Assembly (NCBI RefSeq): GCF_001487105.1 | Contig: NZ_LN912999.1 | Span: forward strand, 62,001-126,000 | DNA: 64,000 bases | Reading direction: 5' to 3' | Source: Mediterraneibacter massiliensis | GTDB taxonomy: Bacteria > Bacillota > Clostridia > Lachnospirales > Lachnospiraceae | Shown: in pieces, positions 34,058 to 43,581 of the stretch | Position numbering within the stretch: position 1 is the first letter of the stretch | Layout of the letters: every line of letters starts with the position of its first letter | The notes under the pieces: model-generated | The model's database searches: none | Told to the model about the DNA's origin: nothing | The model's input: the letters and a program-made list of their open reading frames with translations, nothing else | Program-made: the position numbers and the translations under genes

Positions 34058-34741
34058 TTAGGACAAAATATTTTTAAAGTAAAATACTTCAAGATCTTCA
34101 TCTTCTATTTCAGATGAAGAAAATTCACGAATGAGAATACCATTTTTTAAAAAGCCATAATCAGTCGCCACTTTTTGTAATTCTCCAAGGATATGGCTCG
34201 AAATCAGGATGGTCACATTGAATTTTTGATTCAATTCCAAGAGAATGGAGCGTATATCTTTGATACCTTCCGGATCCAATCCATTGAGAGGCTCGTCCAG
34301 GATCAGAAAATCCGGTTCACTAACAAGAGCCATGGCTAAGGCTAGCCGTTGTCTCATCCCCAGTGAATAGTGCATGACTAATTTTCTTGAATCTTTTAGA
34401 TGGACAAGCGAAAGAAGTTCTCTTATCTTTTTCTTACATTCTTTTTTGGAATAACCGCTGATTCTTAACTGATACTCTAAATTGCCGCGGGCGCTTAGTG
34501 TAGGATATAGAGCAGGAACTTCTATTAGAGCACCCATTTTAGATCCTTCAGATTTTATAATGGTTCCTGCTGTTTGTGTTTGCAGTTTGGCTAAAATACG
34601 CAGCAGAGTTGTCTTGCCGGCTCCATTATTTCCGATCAGGCCATAAATAGACCCTTGTGGAATATGGATGGAGACATTGTGTAAGGCAGTGGTTTCTTTG
34701 TATTGCTTACAAAGATTTCTTGTTCTAACAATCGTATGCAT
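34058..34741 (-). CDS. ABC transporter ATP-binding protein
   Basis: A 227-residue ATPase. Walker A is GNNGAGKTT (about residue 38), the signature is YSLGMRQRLALAMAL, Walker B is FLILDEPLNGLDP, and the switch His lies in LISSHILGE. ATG at 34741 follows AAAGGA by about 8 bases; upstream in-frame starts lack a site. It makes a two-gene unit with the ABC-2 permease. The divergent XRE regulator starts 216 bases away, so that protein may control the pair. Confidence 0.93.
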   Translation of the reverse strand: MHTIVRTRNLCKQYKETTALHNVSIHIPQGSIYGLIGNNGAGKTTLLRILAKLQTQTAGTIIKSEGSKMGALIEVPALYPTLSARGNLEYQLRISGYSKKECKKKIRELLSLVHLKDSRKLVMHYSLGMRQRLALAMALVSEPDFLILDEPLNGLDPEGIKDIRSILLELNQKFNVTILISSHILGELQKVATDYGFLKNGILIREFSSSEIEDEDLEVFYFKNILS

Positions 34742-34830
34742 AAAATTCATCCTTTCTTTTTTTAGAGCGATCACTTTTATTACGGAAAGCATACCGAATC
34801 ATTTCCGGATAGGAAAGCTTTTAGAACTTT

Positions 34831-34889
34831 ACAAGACATTTCTGAACGATAAGATTGCTTTACATCGATGTAAGGAGGGATTGTCTTGT
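34831..34889. promoter_or_regulatory. Inverted repeats in the divergent ABC/XRE promoter region
   Basis: TTACATCGATGTAA (34860-34873) is a perfect 14-bp palindrome. ACAAGACA (34831-34838) and TGTCTTGT (34882-34889) form a flanking inverted pair. They lie between the two divergent starts, a fitting place for operators of the XRE protein. Confidence 0.5.
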
Positions 34890-34956
34890 CTGAAAATGTG
34901 GATTGTGGCATACTTGAGTTAGAAGTTTGCATGAAAGTCAGAAAAAGGAGACGGAA

Positions 34957-35676
34957 ATGACAGTTGCTGAAATGATAAAACAAACCCGGGCAGAATCGAA
35001 CATGACACAGGAGGAATATGGTTTAAAGTTTGGTGTGACACGACAAACAGTTTCCAGCTGGGAAAATGAAAGAAGTCTGCCGGATCTTCAGATGTTGATC
35101 GATATTTGTAATACGTATCATGTTTCCTTGGATAAGCTGTTGAATGAAGATAAAGAGTTTGTTGAAAAAATAGATTTTTACAGTAAATATAAAAAGGGAA
35201 TTAAAATATTAGGAATGTGTCTGGCAGCATGTTTTCTTATTTTTGCGGTAATCTTTATCAATTGGAAAATAACAGAAGGAAACATGAACCAGACGTTTAA
35301 GACAAAAGTGGAACAATTAGGATTTGTGAAGGAAAAACAAATCTACGAATTAGAGAGAGACGACGTATGCTATCAACTGCCAAATCAAAAATTGCCTTTT
35401 TTGAAAAAGGATTTTTATGTCAAGAATAGCTATGCGGATTTCAGGATGGGTGATACAGAAATCAGTATCACTATTTATGATGGAAGTGAATTTGAGGTTC
35501 AGTTAAATCATTATCGGAATATAAAGGGTACGATAGGAAAAACAGATAAGATCCAAATAAAAGAAAATGCGCTAAATGATACCGAGAAAAAATTCTATGA
35601 AGAAAATAAAGAAACAATAGAGCAGGTGATGAGCCGGTTGTTGGAAATTCATAAAAGTGTTTATCTAAAATCTTGA
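34957..35676 (+). CDS. Membrane-anchored XRE-family transcription regulator
   Basis: A 239-residue protein. Residues 3-60 are a helix-turn-helix of the XRE type (RAESNMTQEEYGLKFGVTRQTVSSWENERSLPDL). Residues 83-103 form one membrane segment (GMCLAACFLIFAVIFINW), and the rest is an external domain of about 130 residues with no family I recognise. ATG at 34957 follows AGGAG by 6 bases. It is divergent from the ABC transporter pair, an arrangement where the membrane regulator may sense the exported or imported compound. Confidence 0.85.
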   Translation: MTVAEMIKQTRAESNMTQEEYGLKFGVTRQTVSSWENERSLPDLQMLIDICNTYHVSLDKLLNEDKEFVEKIDFYSKYKKGIKILGMCLAACFLIFAVIFINWKITEGNMNQTFKTKVEQLGFVKEKQIYELERDDVCYQLPNQKLPFLKKDFYVKNSYADFRMGDTEISITIYDGSEFEVQLNHYRNIKGTIGKTDKIQIKENALNDTEKKFYEENKETIEQVMSRLLEIHKSVYLKS

Positions 35677-36229
35677 GATATGCTTTTTGTGATATAATGG
35701 TAAATACAATGTGAACAGATATTTCAAGCAAATAAGATTGAGGTGAAAAATGGCAATTAGTTACTTAAAATTACAATGAATAATGGAGGTGTTCGCACAA
35801 AATGTCTTTACCGTGCATTACGTGTAGGTTGGATCATAGAAATTATTGAATTGTATAACGAAAATGATGTGTGGGTAAACTATTGGGAAAAAGTAAATTC
35901 AAAGAAGAAAAAGCGTTTGTATATACATTATCAGGAAGAAGAATTAGATTATCTGACTGTGCTTGAAAAGAAAAGTGAAAAAAGGATGCAGTTGATAACA
36001 GCTTATCCAGTATTTTTTGTAAGTGCCAAGAAAGATTGTGAAAAAGATTATCAGAATTACATAAAAGAGATAGAAAAAGAAACAAAATAAAAACCGGTAA
36101 TCGCAATGCGAAAACCGGATTCTCCTTCTAAACGTGTTAGATGAGTTACTATTATTATATGTGTTGAAGAGAAAAAGGTCAATGTGAAAAGGAAAAATAG
36201 TTCTGGTAAAATAAAGAAAAGGATGATAC
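35677..36229. other. Accessory gap with a small doubtful open frame
   Basis: Between the XRE gene and the small pseudogene lie a 9-codon frame with a good ribosome site (35750-35779, beginning MAISY), an overlapping 104-codon frame (35776-36090), and a hairpin with ACCGG arms (36093-36118). Nothing else was recognised. Confidence 0.5.
35776..36090 (+). CDS. Small hypothetical protein, possibly a remnant
   Basis: A 104-codon frame I cannot name. The product is charged, with a beta-rich middle (RLYIHYQEEELDYLTVLEK, then MQLITAYPVFFV) and a lysine-rich tail. The middle recalls small nuclease-like phage domains, but this is weak. The start ATG overlaps the stop of a 9-codon frame (35750-35779) in ATGA. 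That short frame begins like many small XRE regulators of mobile elements, so an upstream gene may have been cut away. No direct ribosome site is seen. Confidence 0.35.
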   Translation: MNNGGVRTKCLYRALRVGWIIEIIELYNENDVWVNYWEKVNSKKKKRLYIHYQEEELDYLTVLEKKSEKRMQLITAYPVFFVSAKKDCEKDYQNYIKEIEKETK

Positions 36230-36410
36230 ATGATGATAGACGAAAAAATCAAAAATCCGGCTATGACAGCTAACCCGATTTTGCTTCAGAAAATTTATCA
36301 TTCCGAAGTCTATCATCTAATGCGTAATGCGTGACGGTGTTTTTGATATGCACTGCATGAGCGAGCTGTATCTTGCAGAGGAACTAAGACTGGAATATCA
36401 GATGAAATAA
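36230..36410 (+). pseudogene. Small protein gene broken by a 7-base duplication
   Basis: ATG at 36230 follows AAAAGGATG and reads 34 codons to a TGA at 36332-36334. The bases ATGCGTA (36320-36326) are repeated as ATGCGTG (36327-36333). Removing one 7-base copy joins the frame to a second part that ends at TAA 36408-36410, giving a product of about 58 residues (NPAMTANPILLQKIYHSEVY, then DGVFDMHCMSELYLAEELRL). I do not know the family. It could be a dead gene or a slipped-strand switch. Confidence 0.6.
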
Positions 36411-36457
36411 TAAAAAGGCTATGCACTGCGTAGCGAATTGAAAGCGAGGTGTTAACA

Positions 36458-37939
36458 ATGACTATAGAAGAAATTCTTACAGGAGAATCGAAGAATGTGG
36501 AGTTCAAGGAAAATCTGCCGGAGAAAAGCAGCAAATATATGAAGTCTGTGGTTGCCTTTGCAAATGGAACCGGAGGGAAAATCATTTTCGGAATTGCCGA
36601 TAAAACCAGAGAGGTTGTTGGCTTTGACAAGGAAGATGTGTTCAAGAAAATGGATGCCATTGCCAATGCCGTATCAGACAGCTGTGAACCGGCAATTATC
36701 CCGGATATTACGTTACAGACGGTTGATGGTAAAACTGTTATTGTGGTAGAGGTTTCTGAGGGCAGACAGCGGCCATATTATGTCAAAGCTCTTGGCAGAG
36801 ATGGCGGTGTATATGTCCGTGTTGCCGGAACTACCCGCCTTGCTGACGAGTATATGATAAAAGAATTGTTGTTTGAGGGTAGCAATCGTTACTACGATCA
36901 GGCTTTATGTACTGGGTTAAATGTTACAGATGAAGATATTGATGCCCTTTGCAAAGCTATGAAGGAACAGGCAGTCAAAAATGCCCGTACAGAGGAACAG
37001 AAAGTATCGATTAAAGATGTGGGAAGACAGCAGTTGCGTTCCTGGGGCATTTTAATTGAGTGTGATGGAAAAGATTATCCGTCTAATGCTTTCGCTATTT
37101 TGAATGGTAACGGAGGACTTCATGTTGCAACGCAATGTGGTGTGTTCAAAGGGACAACAAAAGCAGTTTTTGTTGATCGTAGAGAATATACAGGTCCGCT
37201 TTGGAAGCAGATAGACGAAGCATTTCAGTTTGTTCTTAGAAATATTCATTTGGGTGCTACTATTGTGGGAATTTACCGCCAGGATGTTTATGAGATTCCG
37301 CCGGATGCCATTCGTGAGCTAATTATCAATGCCATGGTACATCGTAGTTATTTGGATCATGGTACGATACAGGTTGCGGTATATGATAACCGATTGGAAA
37401 TCACTTCTCCAGGAAAGCTGCCAATGGGACAAACGATGGAGCGTATGAAAGAAGGCTATTCTAAAATTAGAAATGAAGCTCTTGCTCATGCGTTTGCTTA
37501 TATGAATCTGATCGAGCACTGGGGAAGCGGTATTCCGAGAATTATTGATAAAGTAAAAGCTGCCGGACTGCGGGAACCAGAGTTTATTGGTGGCGAGGTT
37601 GATTTGCGTATCAATATTTATCGAGGTCAGGTTGATACAAATAACGCCATGATTAACGCCAATGACACTAAAAATGGCGTTAATGGCGTTGATTGTGGCG
37701 TTAATGATGCTGGAAATGGCATTAATGGCGTTGAAGTGCCACTTAATAAAGAACAAGCACAGATAGAAAAATTGTTGCAGATTATAGAGAAAAATCCGTC
37801 TGCAACACAGGCATATTATGCAGAAGAGATAGGCATGTCGAAAAGAACGGTTTCTCGAATGTTTGCTTCTTTACAGGAAAAAGGCATATTGGTACAGAGC
37901 GGAACAAAACGAAAAGCAAATTGGACAATTATAAGGTAG
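36458..37939 (+). CDS. AlbA/Schlafen-type ATP-binding protein (BREX-associated type)
   Basis: A 493-residue protein. Residues 1-130 match the AlbA_2/Schlafen domain (GESKNVEFKENLP, FANGTGGKIIFGI, VEVSEGRQRPYY). Residues 260-385 match the C-terminal ATPase-like HATPase_c_4 region (IRELIINAMVHRSY, NRLEITSPGKLP, EHWGSGIPRI). Residues 394-425 are low-complexity repeats of the type NGVNGV. Residues 440-493 form a winged helix (MSKRTVSRMFASLQEKGI). ATG at 36458 follows GAGGTG by 7 bases. It lies 10 bases before the pglZ remnant. Such proteins often sit in BREX and other defence loci. Confidence 0.85.
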   Translation: MTIEEILTGESKNVEFKENLPEKSSKYMKSVVAFANGTGGKIIFGIADKTREVVGFDKEDVFKKMDAIANAVSDSCEPAIIPDITLQTVDGKTVIVVEVSEGRQRPYYVKALGRDGGVYVRVAGTTRLADEYMIKELLFEGSNRYYDQALCTGLNVTDEDIDALCKAMKEQAVKNARTEEQKVSIKDVGRQQLRSWGILIECDGKDYPSNAFAILNGNGGLHVATQCGVFKGTTKAVFVDRREYTGPLWKQIDEAFQFVLRNIHLGATIVGIYRQDVYEIPPDAIRELIINAMVHRSYLDHGTIQVAVYDNRLEITSPGKLPMGQTMERMKEGYSKIRNEALAHAFAYMNLIEHWGSGIPRIIDKVKAAGLREPEFIGGEVDLRINIYRGQVDTNNAMINANDTKNGVNGVDCGVNDAGNGINGVEVPLNKEQAQIEKLLQIIEKNPSATQAYYAEEIGMSKRTVSRMFASLQEKGILVQSGTKRKANWTIIR

Positions 37940-37949
37940 GAGGAGCAGC

Positions 37950-38545
37950 ATGGATACAGACAAAATAATACAAGACTTGAACCGTAGATTTGCTGCACCT
38001 CTCCCGGAGTTTTATCAGCGTCGTATCATCTTCTGGTACGATGAAGATAAGGAATTTGAAGATAAGCTGGACGAAGTGGTTTTGGAAAATGCAAAGGTGA
38101 TTGTTCTGATTGGAAATAATGCGTTTTCTGTAAAAAAACACTTTTCAGTAGATGATTTGACCACAAATTATCTGGTTTACAGTCCGTGTGTCTATAACCG
38201 CCCGGATGATAACTGGCTTCTGGATGTGGAGCTTTACAGTGAGGAGTTCCGGGCAGACCTGATTTCCATCTGGATGGATGAGATGGGGCTTGCATCGAAT
38301 CCGGCCATGCGGAAGCAGGTCAAGAATTACCGTGCTTATTTCAATGCGAAAGACCGTCGTTTGAAAGTCAGCACACAGAATAAAGTTCCGGAACACCGGC
38401 ACAGTTACACATGGCTGTCATGGCGGCAATCTGTGGCTTGAAAGACGCACAGTCAAATATGATTCTCCGCAGTGTGTTCCGTGCCGGATTGGATTTGCAG
38501 TGGACGAGTTTGATTTTTTTAGTTAATGCCGTAGCGATTTCCTAA
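37950..38545 (+). pseudogene. pglZ: Truncated, frameshifted BREX pglZ (type A)
   Basis: The first 145 residues match the N-terminus of the BREX-1 phosphatase PglZ type A: RRIIFWYDEDKEFEDKLDEV, NNAFSVK, NYLVYSPC and NWLLDVELYSEEF. Near 38385-38397 the frame shifts. The next frame continues the same protein (TPAQLHMAVMAAICGLKDAQ, ILRSVFRAGLDLQW) to a stop at 38543-38545. Only about 195 of roughly 850 residues remain and the alkaline phosphatase core is lost. GTAGGAGGAGC precedes the ATG. No other BREX genes (brxB, brxC, pglX, brxL) are in the window. Confidence 0.85.
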
Positions 38546-38585
38546 TTATGATTTTAAAGGGCTTCACAAAATTTATACGAAAATA

Positions 38586-38628
38586 CTAGCACTCACCTAT
38601 TGACAGTGCTAATAATGACTGCTATATT
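38586..38628 (+). promoter_or_regulatory. CIRCE operator and promoter of clpB
   Basis: CTAGCACTC (38586-38594), 9 spacer bases and CAGTGCTAA (38604-38612) match the HrcA-binding CIRCE consensus at 16 of 18 arm positions. TTGACA (38600-38605) and TATATT (38623-38628), 17 bases apart, overlap it. Confidence 0.92.
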
Positions 38629-38669
38629 ACTAATAGAACAATGAAACCATCAGTAAAGGAGGAGTTGCT

Positions 38670-41267
38670 ATGAATATAAATAAATTTACACAAAAATCTA
38701 TGCAGGCAGTACAGTCCTGTGAAAAATTAGCATATGATTATGGAAATCAGGAACTTGCCCAGGAGCATCTTTTGTATGCCCTTGTGACACAAGATGACAG
38801 CCTGATCTTAAAATTACTAGAAAAAATGAGCATCCAGGGAACGCTGTTTGTAAACCGCACAGAGGAGTTGCTGCGCAAACGTCCGAAAGTGCAGGGCGGG
38901 CAGGTATTTGTAGGACAGGAGTTAAATAATGTTCTGATCCATGCGGAGGATGAGGCAAAGCAGATGGGGGATGAATATGTCTCTGTGGAGCATTTGTTTT
39001 TGTCTCTTTTGAAATATGCCGGTAGGGAGGTAAAACCACTTTTCAGAGAATTTGGTATCAGCCGGGAAGGGTTTTTACAGGCATTGTCCACTGTACGAGG
39101 CAATCAGAAAGTGACAAGCGACAATCCGGAGGCGACCTATGATACACTGAATAAATACGGACAGGATTTAGTGGAAAGAGCACGGGAGCAGAAATTGGAT
39201 CCGGTTATCGGACGAGACGAAGAGATACGTAATGTTGTCCGCATCTTATCCCGTAAGACGAAGAACAACCCGGTCTTGATAGGAGAACCCGGCGTAGGGA
39301 AAACGGCAGTAGTAGAAGGACTTGCGCAGAGGATCGTGAGCGGAGATGTGCCGGAGGGGTTAAAAGAAAAAACCATCTTTTCACTGGATATGGGCGCTTT
39401 GGTTGCCGGCGCAAAATATCGAGGAGAATTTGAAGAACGTTTAAAGGCAGTTCTGGAAGAAGTCAAGAATAGCGATGGGAAGATCATCCTGTTTATTGAT
39501 GAACTGCATACGATCGTGGGCGCGGGGAAGACAGACGGCGCCATGGATGCAGGCAATATGTTAAAGCCAATGCTTGCAAGAGGAGAACTGCATTGTATCG
39601 GAGCGACAACCTTAGATGAATACCGGCAGTATATTGAGAAAGACGCGGCGTTGGAACGCCGGTTCCAACCTGTCATGGTGGAAGAACCGACAGTGGAGGA
39701 CGCAATCTCTATTCTGCGGGGACTAAAGGAACGTTATGAAGTCTTTCATGGTGTGAAGATTACTGACAGTGCGCTTGTAGCAGCTGCGACTTTGTCCAAT
39801 CGGTATATATCCGATCGTTTTCTTCCGGACAAAGCAATCGATCTGGTAGACGAGGCATGCGCTCTGATCAAGACAGAATTGGATTCCATGCCGACGGAAT
39901 TAGATGAGCTCAGACGACGTGTCATGCAGCTGGAAATTGAAGAGGAAGCTTTGAAAAAAGAGGACGACCGTTTAAGCAGAGAACGGCTGGAGCATTTACA
40001 GGAAGAACTTTCCGAACTGAAAGAAGAATATGCAGGGAAGAAAGTACAGTGGGAAAATGAAAAAACGTCAGTAGAGCATGTGCAAAAGATCCGTGAGGAG
40101 ATAGAGCAGGTAAACAAAGAAATTCAGAAAGCGCAGAGAGAATACGATCTGAATAAAGCGGCAGAATTACAGTACGGACGGCTTCCGCAGCTGCAAAAAC
40201 AGCTGGAAGAGGAAGAAGAAAAGGTAAAGGCAAAGGATTTAAGTCTGGTACATGAAGCTGTCACAGAGGAAGAGATCGCCAGGATCATATCCAGATGGAC
40301 GGGGATTCCAGTAGCAAAGTTAAATGAAAGCGAGCGGAATAAAACACTGCATCTGGCAGACGAACTGCATAAACGTGTGATCGGACAGGAGGAAGGTGTA
40401 GAACTTGTAACAGAAGCGATCATCCGTTCCAAAGCAGGAATCAAAGATCCTTCCAAGCCAATTGGTTCTTTCTTGTTCCTGGGTCCTACCGGAGTAGGAA
40501 AGACGGAACTTGCTAAGGCGCTTGCGGAAGATCTCTTTGATGACGAGAACAATATGGTACGTATAGACATGAGTGAATATATGGAAAAATATTCCGTGTC
40601 TCGTTTGATCGGAGCGCCTCCGGGATATGTCGGATATGATGAAGGCGGACAGCTTACAGAAGCTGTCAGAAGAAAGCCATATTCTGTCGTTTTGTTTGAT
40701 GAGATCGAAAAGGCTCATCCGGATGTATTTAATGTACTGCTTCAAGTATTAGATGACGGGCGTATTACGGATTCACAGGGACGTACGGTAGATTTTAAAA
40801 ATACGATCCTGATCATGACATCTAACATTGGAGCCGGATATCTTCTGGAAGGAATACGAGAGGATGGGACGATAGAGGAAAAAAGTCAGGAAATGGTCAT
40901 GCAGGATCTAAGGGCACATTTCAGACCAGAGTTTTTAAACCGTTTGGATGAAATAATCATGTTTAAGCCATTGACGAAAACAAATATTCATGCGATTATT
41001 GATTTGTTAGTGGCAGACGTGAATAGGCGTCTGGAAGAAAAAGAACTGAAGATCGCCTTGACAGATGCGGCAAAGAATTTTGTCGTGGAAGGCGGATATG
41101 ATCCGATGTATGGGGCGAGACCGCTTAAGAGATATCTGCAGAAAAATGTAGAGACATTGGCAGCGAGAATGATCCTTGCCGGAAATGTAGGTAGAGAAGA
41201 TACTATCGTGATCGATGTTGCAGATGGTAAATTAGCGGCAAGTGTGAAAGGACAGGTCGTTTCATGA
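38670..41267 (+). CDS. clpB: ATP-dependent chaperone ClpB
   Basis: An 865-residue AAA+ disaggregase that frees proteins from heat-induced aggregates with DnaK. The N domain covers residues 1-145. The first ATPase has Walker [11 protein letters not shown] and Walker [10 protein letters not shown]; the second has [14 protein letters not shown] and [11 protein letters not shown]. Between them is the long coiled-coil M domain (about 405-525), the mark of ClpB. AAAGGAGG lies 7 bases before the ATG. HrcA control is shown by the CIRCE site. The stop overlaps the dinB start. Confidence 0.98.
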   Translation: MNINKFTQKSMQAVQSCEKLAYDYGNQELAQEHLLYALVTQDDSLILKLLEKMSIQGTLFVNRTEELLRKRPKVQGGQVFVGQELNNVLIHAEDEAKQMGDEYVSVEHLFLSLLKYAGREVKPLFREFGISREGFLQALSTVRGNQKVTSDNPEATYDTLNKYGQDLVERAREQKLDPVIGRDEEIRNVVRILSRKTKNNPVLIGEPGVGKTAVVEGLAQRIVSGDVPEGLKEKTIFSLDMGALVAGAKYRGEFEERLKAVLEEVKNSDGKIILFIDELHTIVGAGKTDGAMDAGNMLKPMLARGELHCIGATTLDEYRQYIEKDAALERRFQPVMVEEPTVEDAISILRGLKERYEVFHGVKITDSALVAAATLSNRYISDRFLPDKAIDLVDEACALIKTELDSMPTELDELRRRVMQLEIEEEALKKEDDRLSRERLEHLQEELSELKEEYAGKKVQWENEKTSVEHVQKIREEIEQVNKEIQKAQREYDLNKAAELQYGRLPQLQKQLEEEEEKVKAKDLSLVHEAVTEEEIARIISRWTGIPVAKLNESERNKTLHLADELHKRVIGQEEGVELVTEAIIRSKAGIKDPSKPIGSFLFLGPTGVGKTELAKALAEDLFDDENNMVRIDMSEYMEKYSVSRLIGAPPGYVGYDEGGQLTEAVRRKPYSVVLFDEIEKAHPDVFNVLLQVLDDGRITDSQGRTVDFKNTILIMTSNIGAGYLLEGIREDGTIEEKSQEMVMQDLRAHFRPEFLNRLDEIIMFKPLTKTNIHAIIDLLVADVNRRLEEKELKIALTDAAKNFVVEGGYDPMYGARPLKRYLQKNVETLAARMILAGNVGREDTIVIDVADGKLAASVKGQVVS

Positions 41268-42523
41268 AACCTACCATCTTCCATATTGATGTCAACTCGG
41301 CTTATTTAAGCTGGACAGCAGTGGAACAACTGAAAAAAGGCGCAGAGCAGGACTTGCGTTTGATACCGGCTATCATCGGCGGCGACCAGAAGGCACGCCG
41401 GGGCGTGGTACTGGCAAAGTCGCTGCCTGCGAAAAGATATGGCATCCGCACAGGGGAACCTGTTGCGAATGCCTTTCGTAAGTGTCCGAATCTTGTCATG
41501 AAGCCGCCGGAGCATACTGTGTACAGAGAGAAAAGCAGGGAACTGATCGAGTATCTTCGGACATTTACGAAAGAAATCGAGCAGGTCAGCATAGACGAGT
41601 GTTATATGGATTTTACTTCTATCGCAAAATACTATCATTCTTCCGTGGACGCGGCTTTTGAGATAAAAAATGGGATCCGTGACAAGTTTGGATTTACTGT
41701 GAATATAGGAATCTCTGCCAACAAACTTTTGGCAAAAATGGCATCGGATTTTGAAAAGCCGGATAAAGTGCACACATTATTCCCAGAGGAAATCCCGGTG
41801 AAAATGTGGCCTCTGCCGATCGGGGATTTGTATATGGCAGGGCATTCCAGTGTGGAGACTTTAAAAAAACTGGAAATACAGACGATCGGGGATCTGGCAC
41901 AGGCAGATGTACGCCTGATCACTGCGCATTTGAAAAGCCATGGGCGGATGCTCTGGGAGTTCGCAAACGGGATCGATCATTCCAAGGTGCAGGCGGAACA
42001 GACTGAGGCAAAGGGAATCGGGAACTCTACAACTCTGTCGACAGACGCAAGAACCTTTGAGGAAGTAAAAGAAGTGTTTAAAAGCCTGGCAGACAGTGTG
42101 GGAAGACGACTGAAAAAGGCAGGGCAGAAGGCGTACATGGTCAGCATGGAAATCAAATATTATAATTTTCAGACCATTTCTCACCAGATGCAGGTGGATA
42201 GACCCACAAATGAGCCGTCTGTCCTATACGAGACCGCTTGTCGTTTGTTTCAGGAGACATGGAACGGAGATCCTGTACGGCTCTTAGGAATCCGCACAGC
42301 AAAATTGGTAGACGAGACGGAACCAGAGCAGATCACCATCTTCGATATGGAGATTCCCAAGCCTTTAGATGAAAAACATAAGAAACTTAATGCGGCTGTG
42401 GAGGAATTAAACGCACGGTTTGGAAAAGGTGCTGTGATAAAAGGGACGTTTTTGAAAAAGAAAAATCAACAGAAAGAAGAAAAAAATGCAGGGAAAGCAA
42501 AGAATAAAGAAAAGGGATTATAA
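41264..42523 (+). CDS. dinB: DNA polymerase IV (Y family)
   Basis: A 419-residue error-prone polymerase that copies past damaged bases. Catalytic motifs are [11 protein letters not shown] (Asp) and SIDECYMDF (Asp-Glu). The helix-hairpin-helix segment and little finger follow ([15 protein letters not shown], then [10 protein letters not shown]). No clamp-binding motif was clearly identified in the lysine-rich tail. The ATG overlaps the clpB stop by 4 bases, so it may be induced by heat as well. It overlaps the next gene by 38 bases. Confidence 0.95.
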   Translation: MKPTIFHIDVNSAYLSWTAVEQLKKGAEQDLRLIPAIIGGDQKARRGVVLAKSLPAKRYGIRTGEPVANAFRKCPNLVMKPPEHTVYREKSRELIEYLRTFTKEIEQVSIDECYMDFTSIAKYYHSSVDAAFEIKNGIRDKFGFTVNIGISANKLLAKMASDFEKPDKVHTLFPEEIPVKMWPLPIGDLYMAGHSSVETLKKLEIQTIGDLAQADVRLITAHLKSHGRMLWEFANGIDHSKVQAEQTEAKGIGNSTTLSTDARTFEEVKEVFKSLADSVGRRLKKAGQKAYMVSMEIKYYNFQTISHQMQVDRPTNEPSVLYETACRLFQETWNGDPVRLLGIRTAKLVDETEPEQITIFDMEIPKPLDEKHKKLNAAVEELNARFGKGAVIKGTFLKKKNQQKEEKNAGKAKNKEKGL

Positions 42524-43517
42524 TCTGGAAATAGTACGGATATTCTCATTTTTTTCCGTGATCGCGATTCATGTGACGAATTATTTCTGTCGCGCATATG
42601 ATGAAATTTCAGCAGGAGAATATGGCTTTTCTCTGGCGCTTAATACAGTGGCACGAGTCAGTGTTCCGTGCTTTTTTATGATCACAGGAGCTCTTTTACT
42701 TGGAAGGGAAGAAACACTTGAAAAACATGTGAAGCGGCTTATGCGGTTTGTGATCGTGCTGGTGGTGTGGAGCATACTCTATTATATATGGAATACAGTT
42801 TACATGAAAACTCCGTATCGCCTGCGTGATATCCTGTATGTGCCTACAGAGCCGCATCTATGGTATTTATATGCAATGATACCGATCTATATGGTGCTGC
42901 CATTTCTCCAGATTATGTGCAGATTTATGGGAATGAAGCTGGAATATGCTTTTTTGGTTCTTATCAGTATAACGACGGTGTTCAACTATATTTCTTCTCT
43001 GCTCCATGAAGAAGCCTATTACGATCTGCCTTTGGTCGGAGATAAGGTGTATATGTTTTATGTTTTTATCGGATATTATATATACAGATATAGAAAACAT
43101 ATCCAGATCAGCCAGAAAGCGGCGTTGCTTCTGTTTGTGGGAAATATGGCAGCGGTATACGGAATCACCGTGTGGGTGACGGTAAATGCCGGAGAACACT
43201 ATGAGCGGATCCTGGAATATGGATGTCCGTTTTTGGTAGCAGGATCTGCCGCATTTTTTCTCTGGATGATTCGCTTTCGAAGATGTCATTTTGAACCAGC
43301 AGAAAAGAGTAAGAAAAGGATAGAGAAGATCTGTTCCTGTTCTTTTGGCATCTATCTGGTGCATATTCTGTTTTTAGATACATATAAGAAATATATAGAA
43401 CCCGCCGATCTTACAGCATGGGCAGCAGTCCCGCTTCTGATCTGTGGAATCGCGGCGGTCTCGTATGTCTGTATTTTTCTATTGCGAAAATGCGCATGGG
43501 GAAGAAAGATAACATAA
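42486..43517 (+). CDS. Acyltransferase 3 family membrane protein
   Basis: A 343-residue membrane protein with about ten hydrophobic segments, matching the acyltransferase 3 family. The catalytic His lies in FSVIAIHVTNYF (about residue 26), with PCFFMITGALLLG and HLWYLYAMIPIYMVLPFL as other typical parts, and CSCSFGIYLVHILFLD near the end. Members add acetyl or other acyl groups to sugars or wall polymers. The start lies inside dinB, with AGAAAG upstream. A perfect-stem terminator follows. The substrate is unknown. Confidence 0.9.
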   Translation: MQGKQRIKKRDYNLEIVRIFSFFSVIAIHVTNYFCRAYDEISAGEYGFSLALNTVARVSVPCFFMITGALLLGREETLEKHVKRLMRFVIVLVVWSILYYIWNTVYMKTPYRLRDILYVPTEPHLWYLYAMIPIYMVLPFLQIMCRFMGMKLEYAFLVLISITTVFNYISSLLHEEAYYDLPLVGDKVYMFYVFIGYYIYRYRKHIQISQKAALLLFVGNMAAVYGITVWVTVNAGEHYERILEYGCPFLVAGSAAFFLWMIRFRRCHFEPAEKSKKRIEKICSCSFGIYLVHILFLDTYKKYIEPADLTAWAAVPLLICGIAAVSYVCIFLLRKCAWGRKIT

Positions 43518-43527
43518 AACTATACAA

Positions 43528-43568
43528 AAGGCTGCCGACAAAAGTATCCGAACTTTTGCGGCAGCCTT
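43528..43568. terminator. Bidirectional terminator between the acyltransferase and BCCT genes
   Basis: AAGGCTGCCG (43528-43537) pairs with CGGCAGCCTT (43559-43568), and an inner AAAAGT/ACTTTT extends the stem. The flanking tracts are T-rich toward the plus side and A-rich toward the minus side. Confidence 0.8.
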
Positions 43569-43581
43569 GCTTACGTATCTT

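Noticed and set aside
37950..38545. Intact small gene of 163 codons
   Set aside because: The second frame continues the PglZ sequence after the shift, so it is a broken larger gene.
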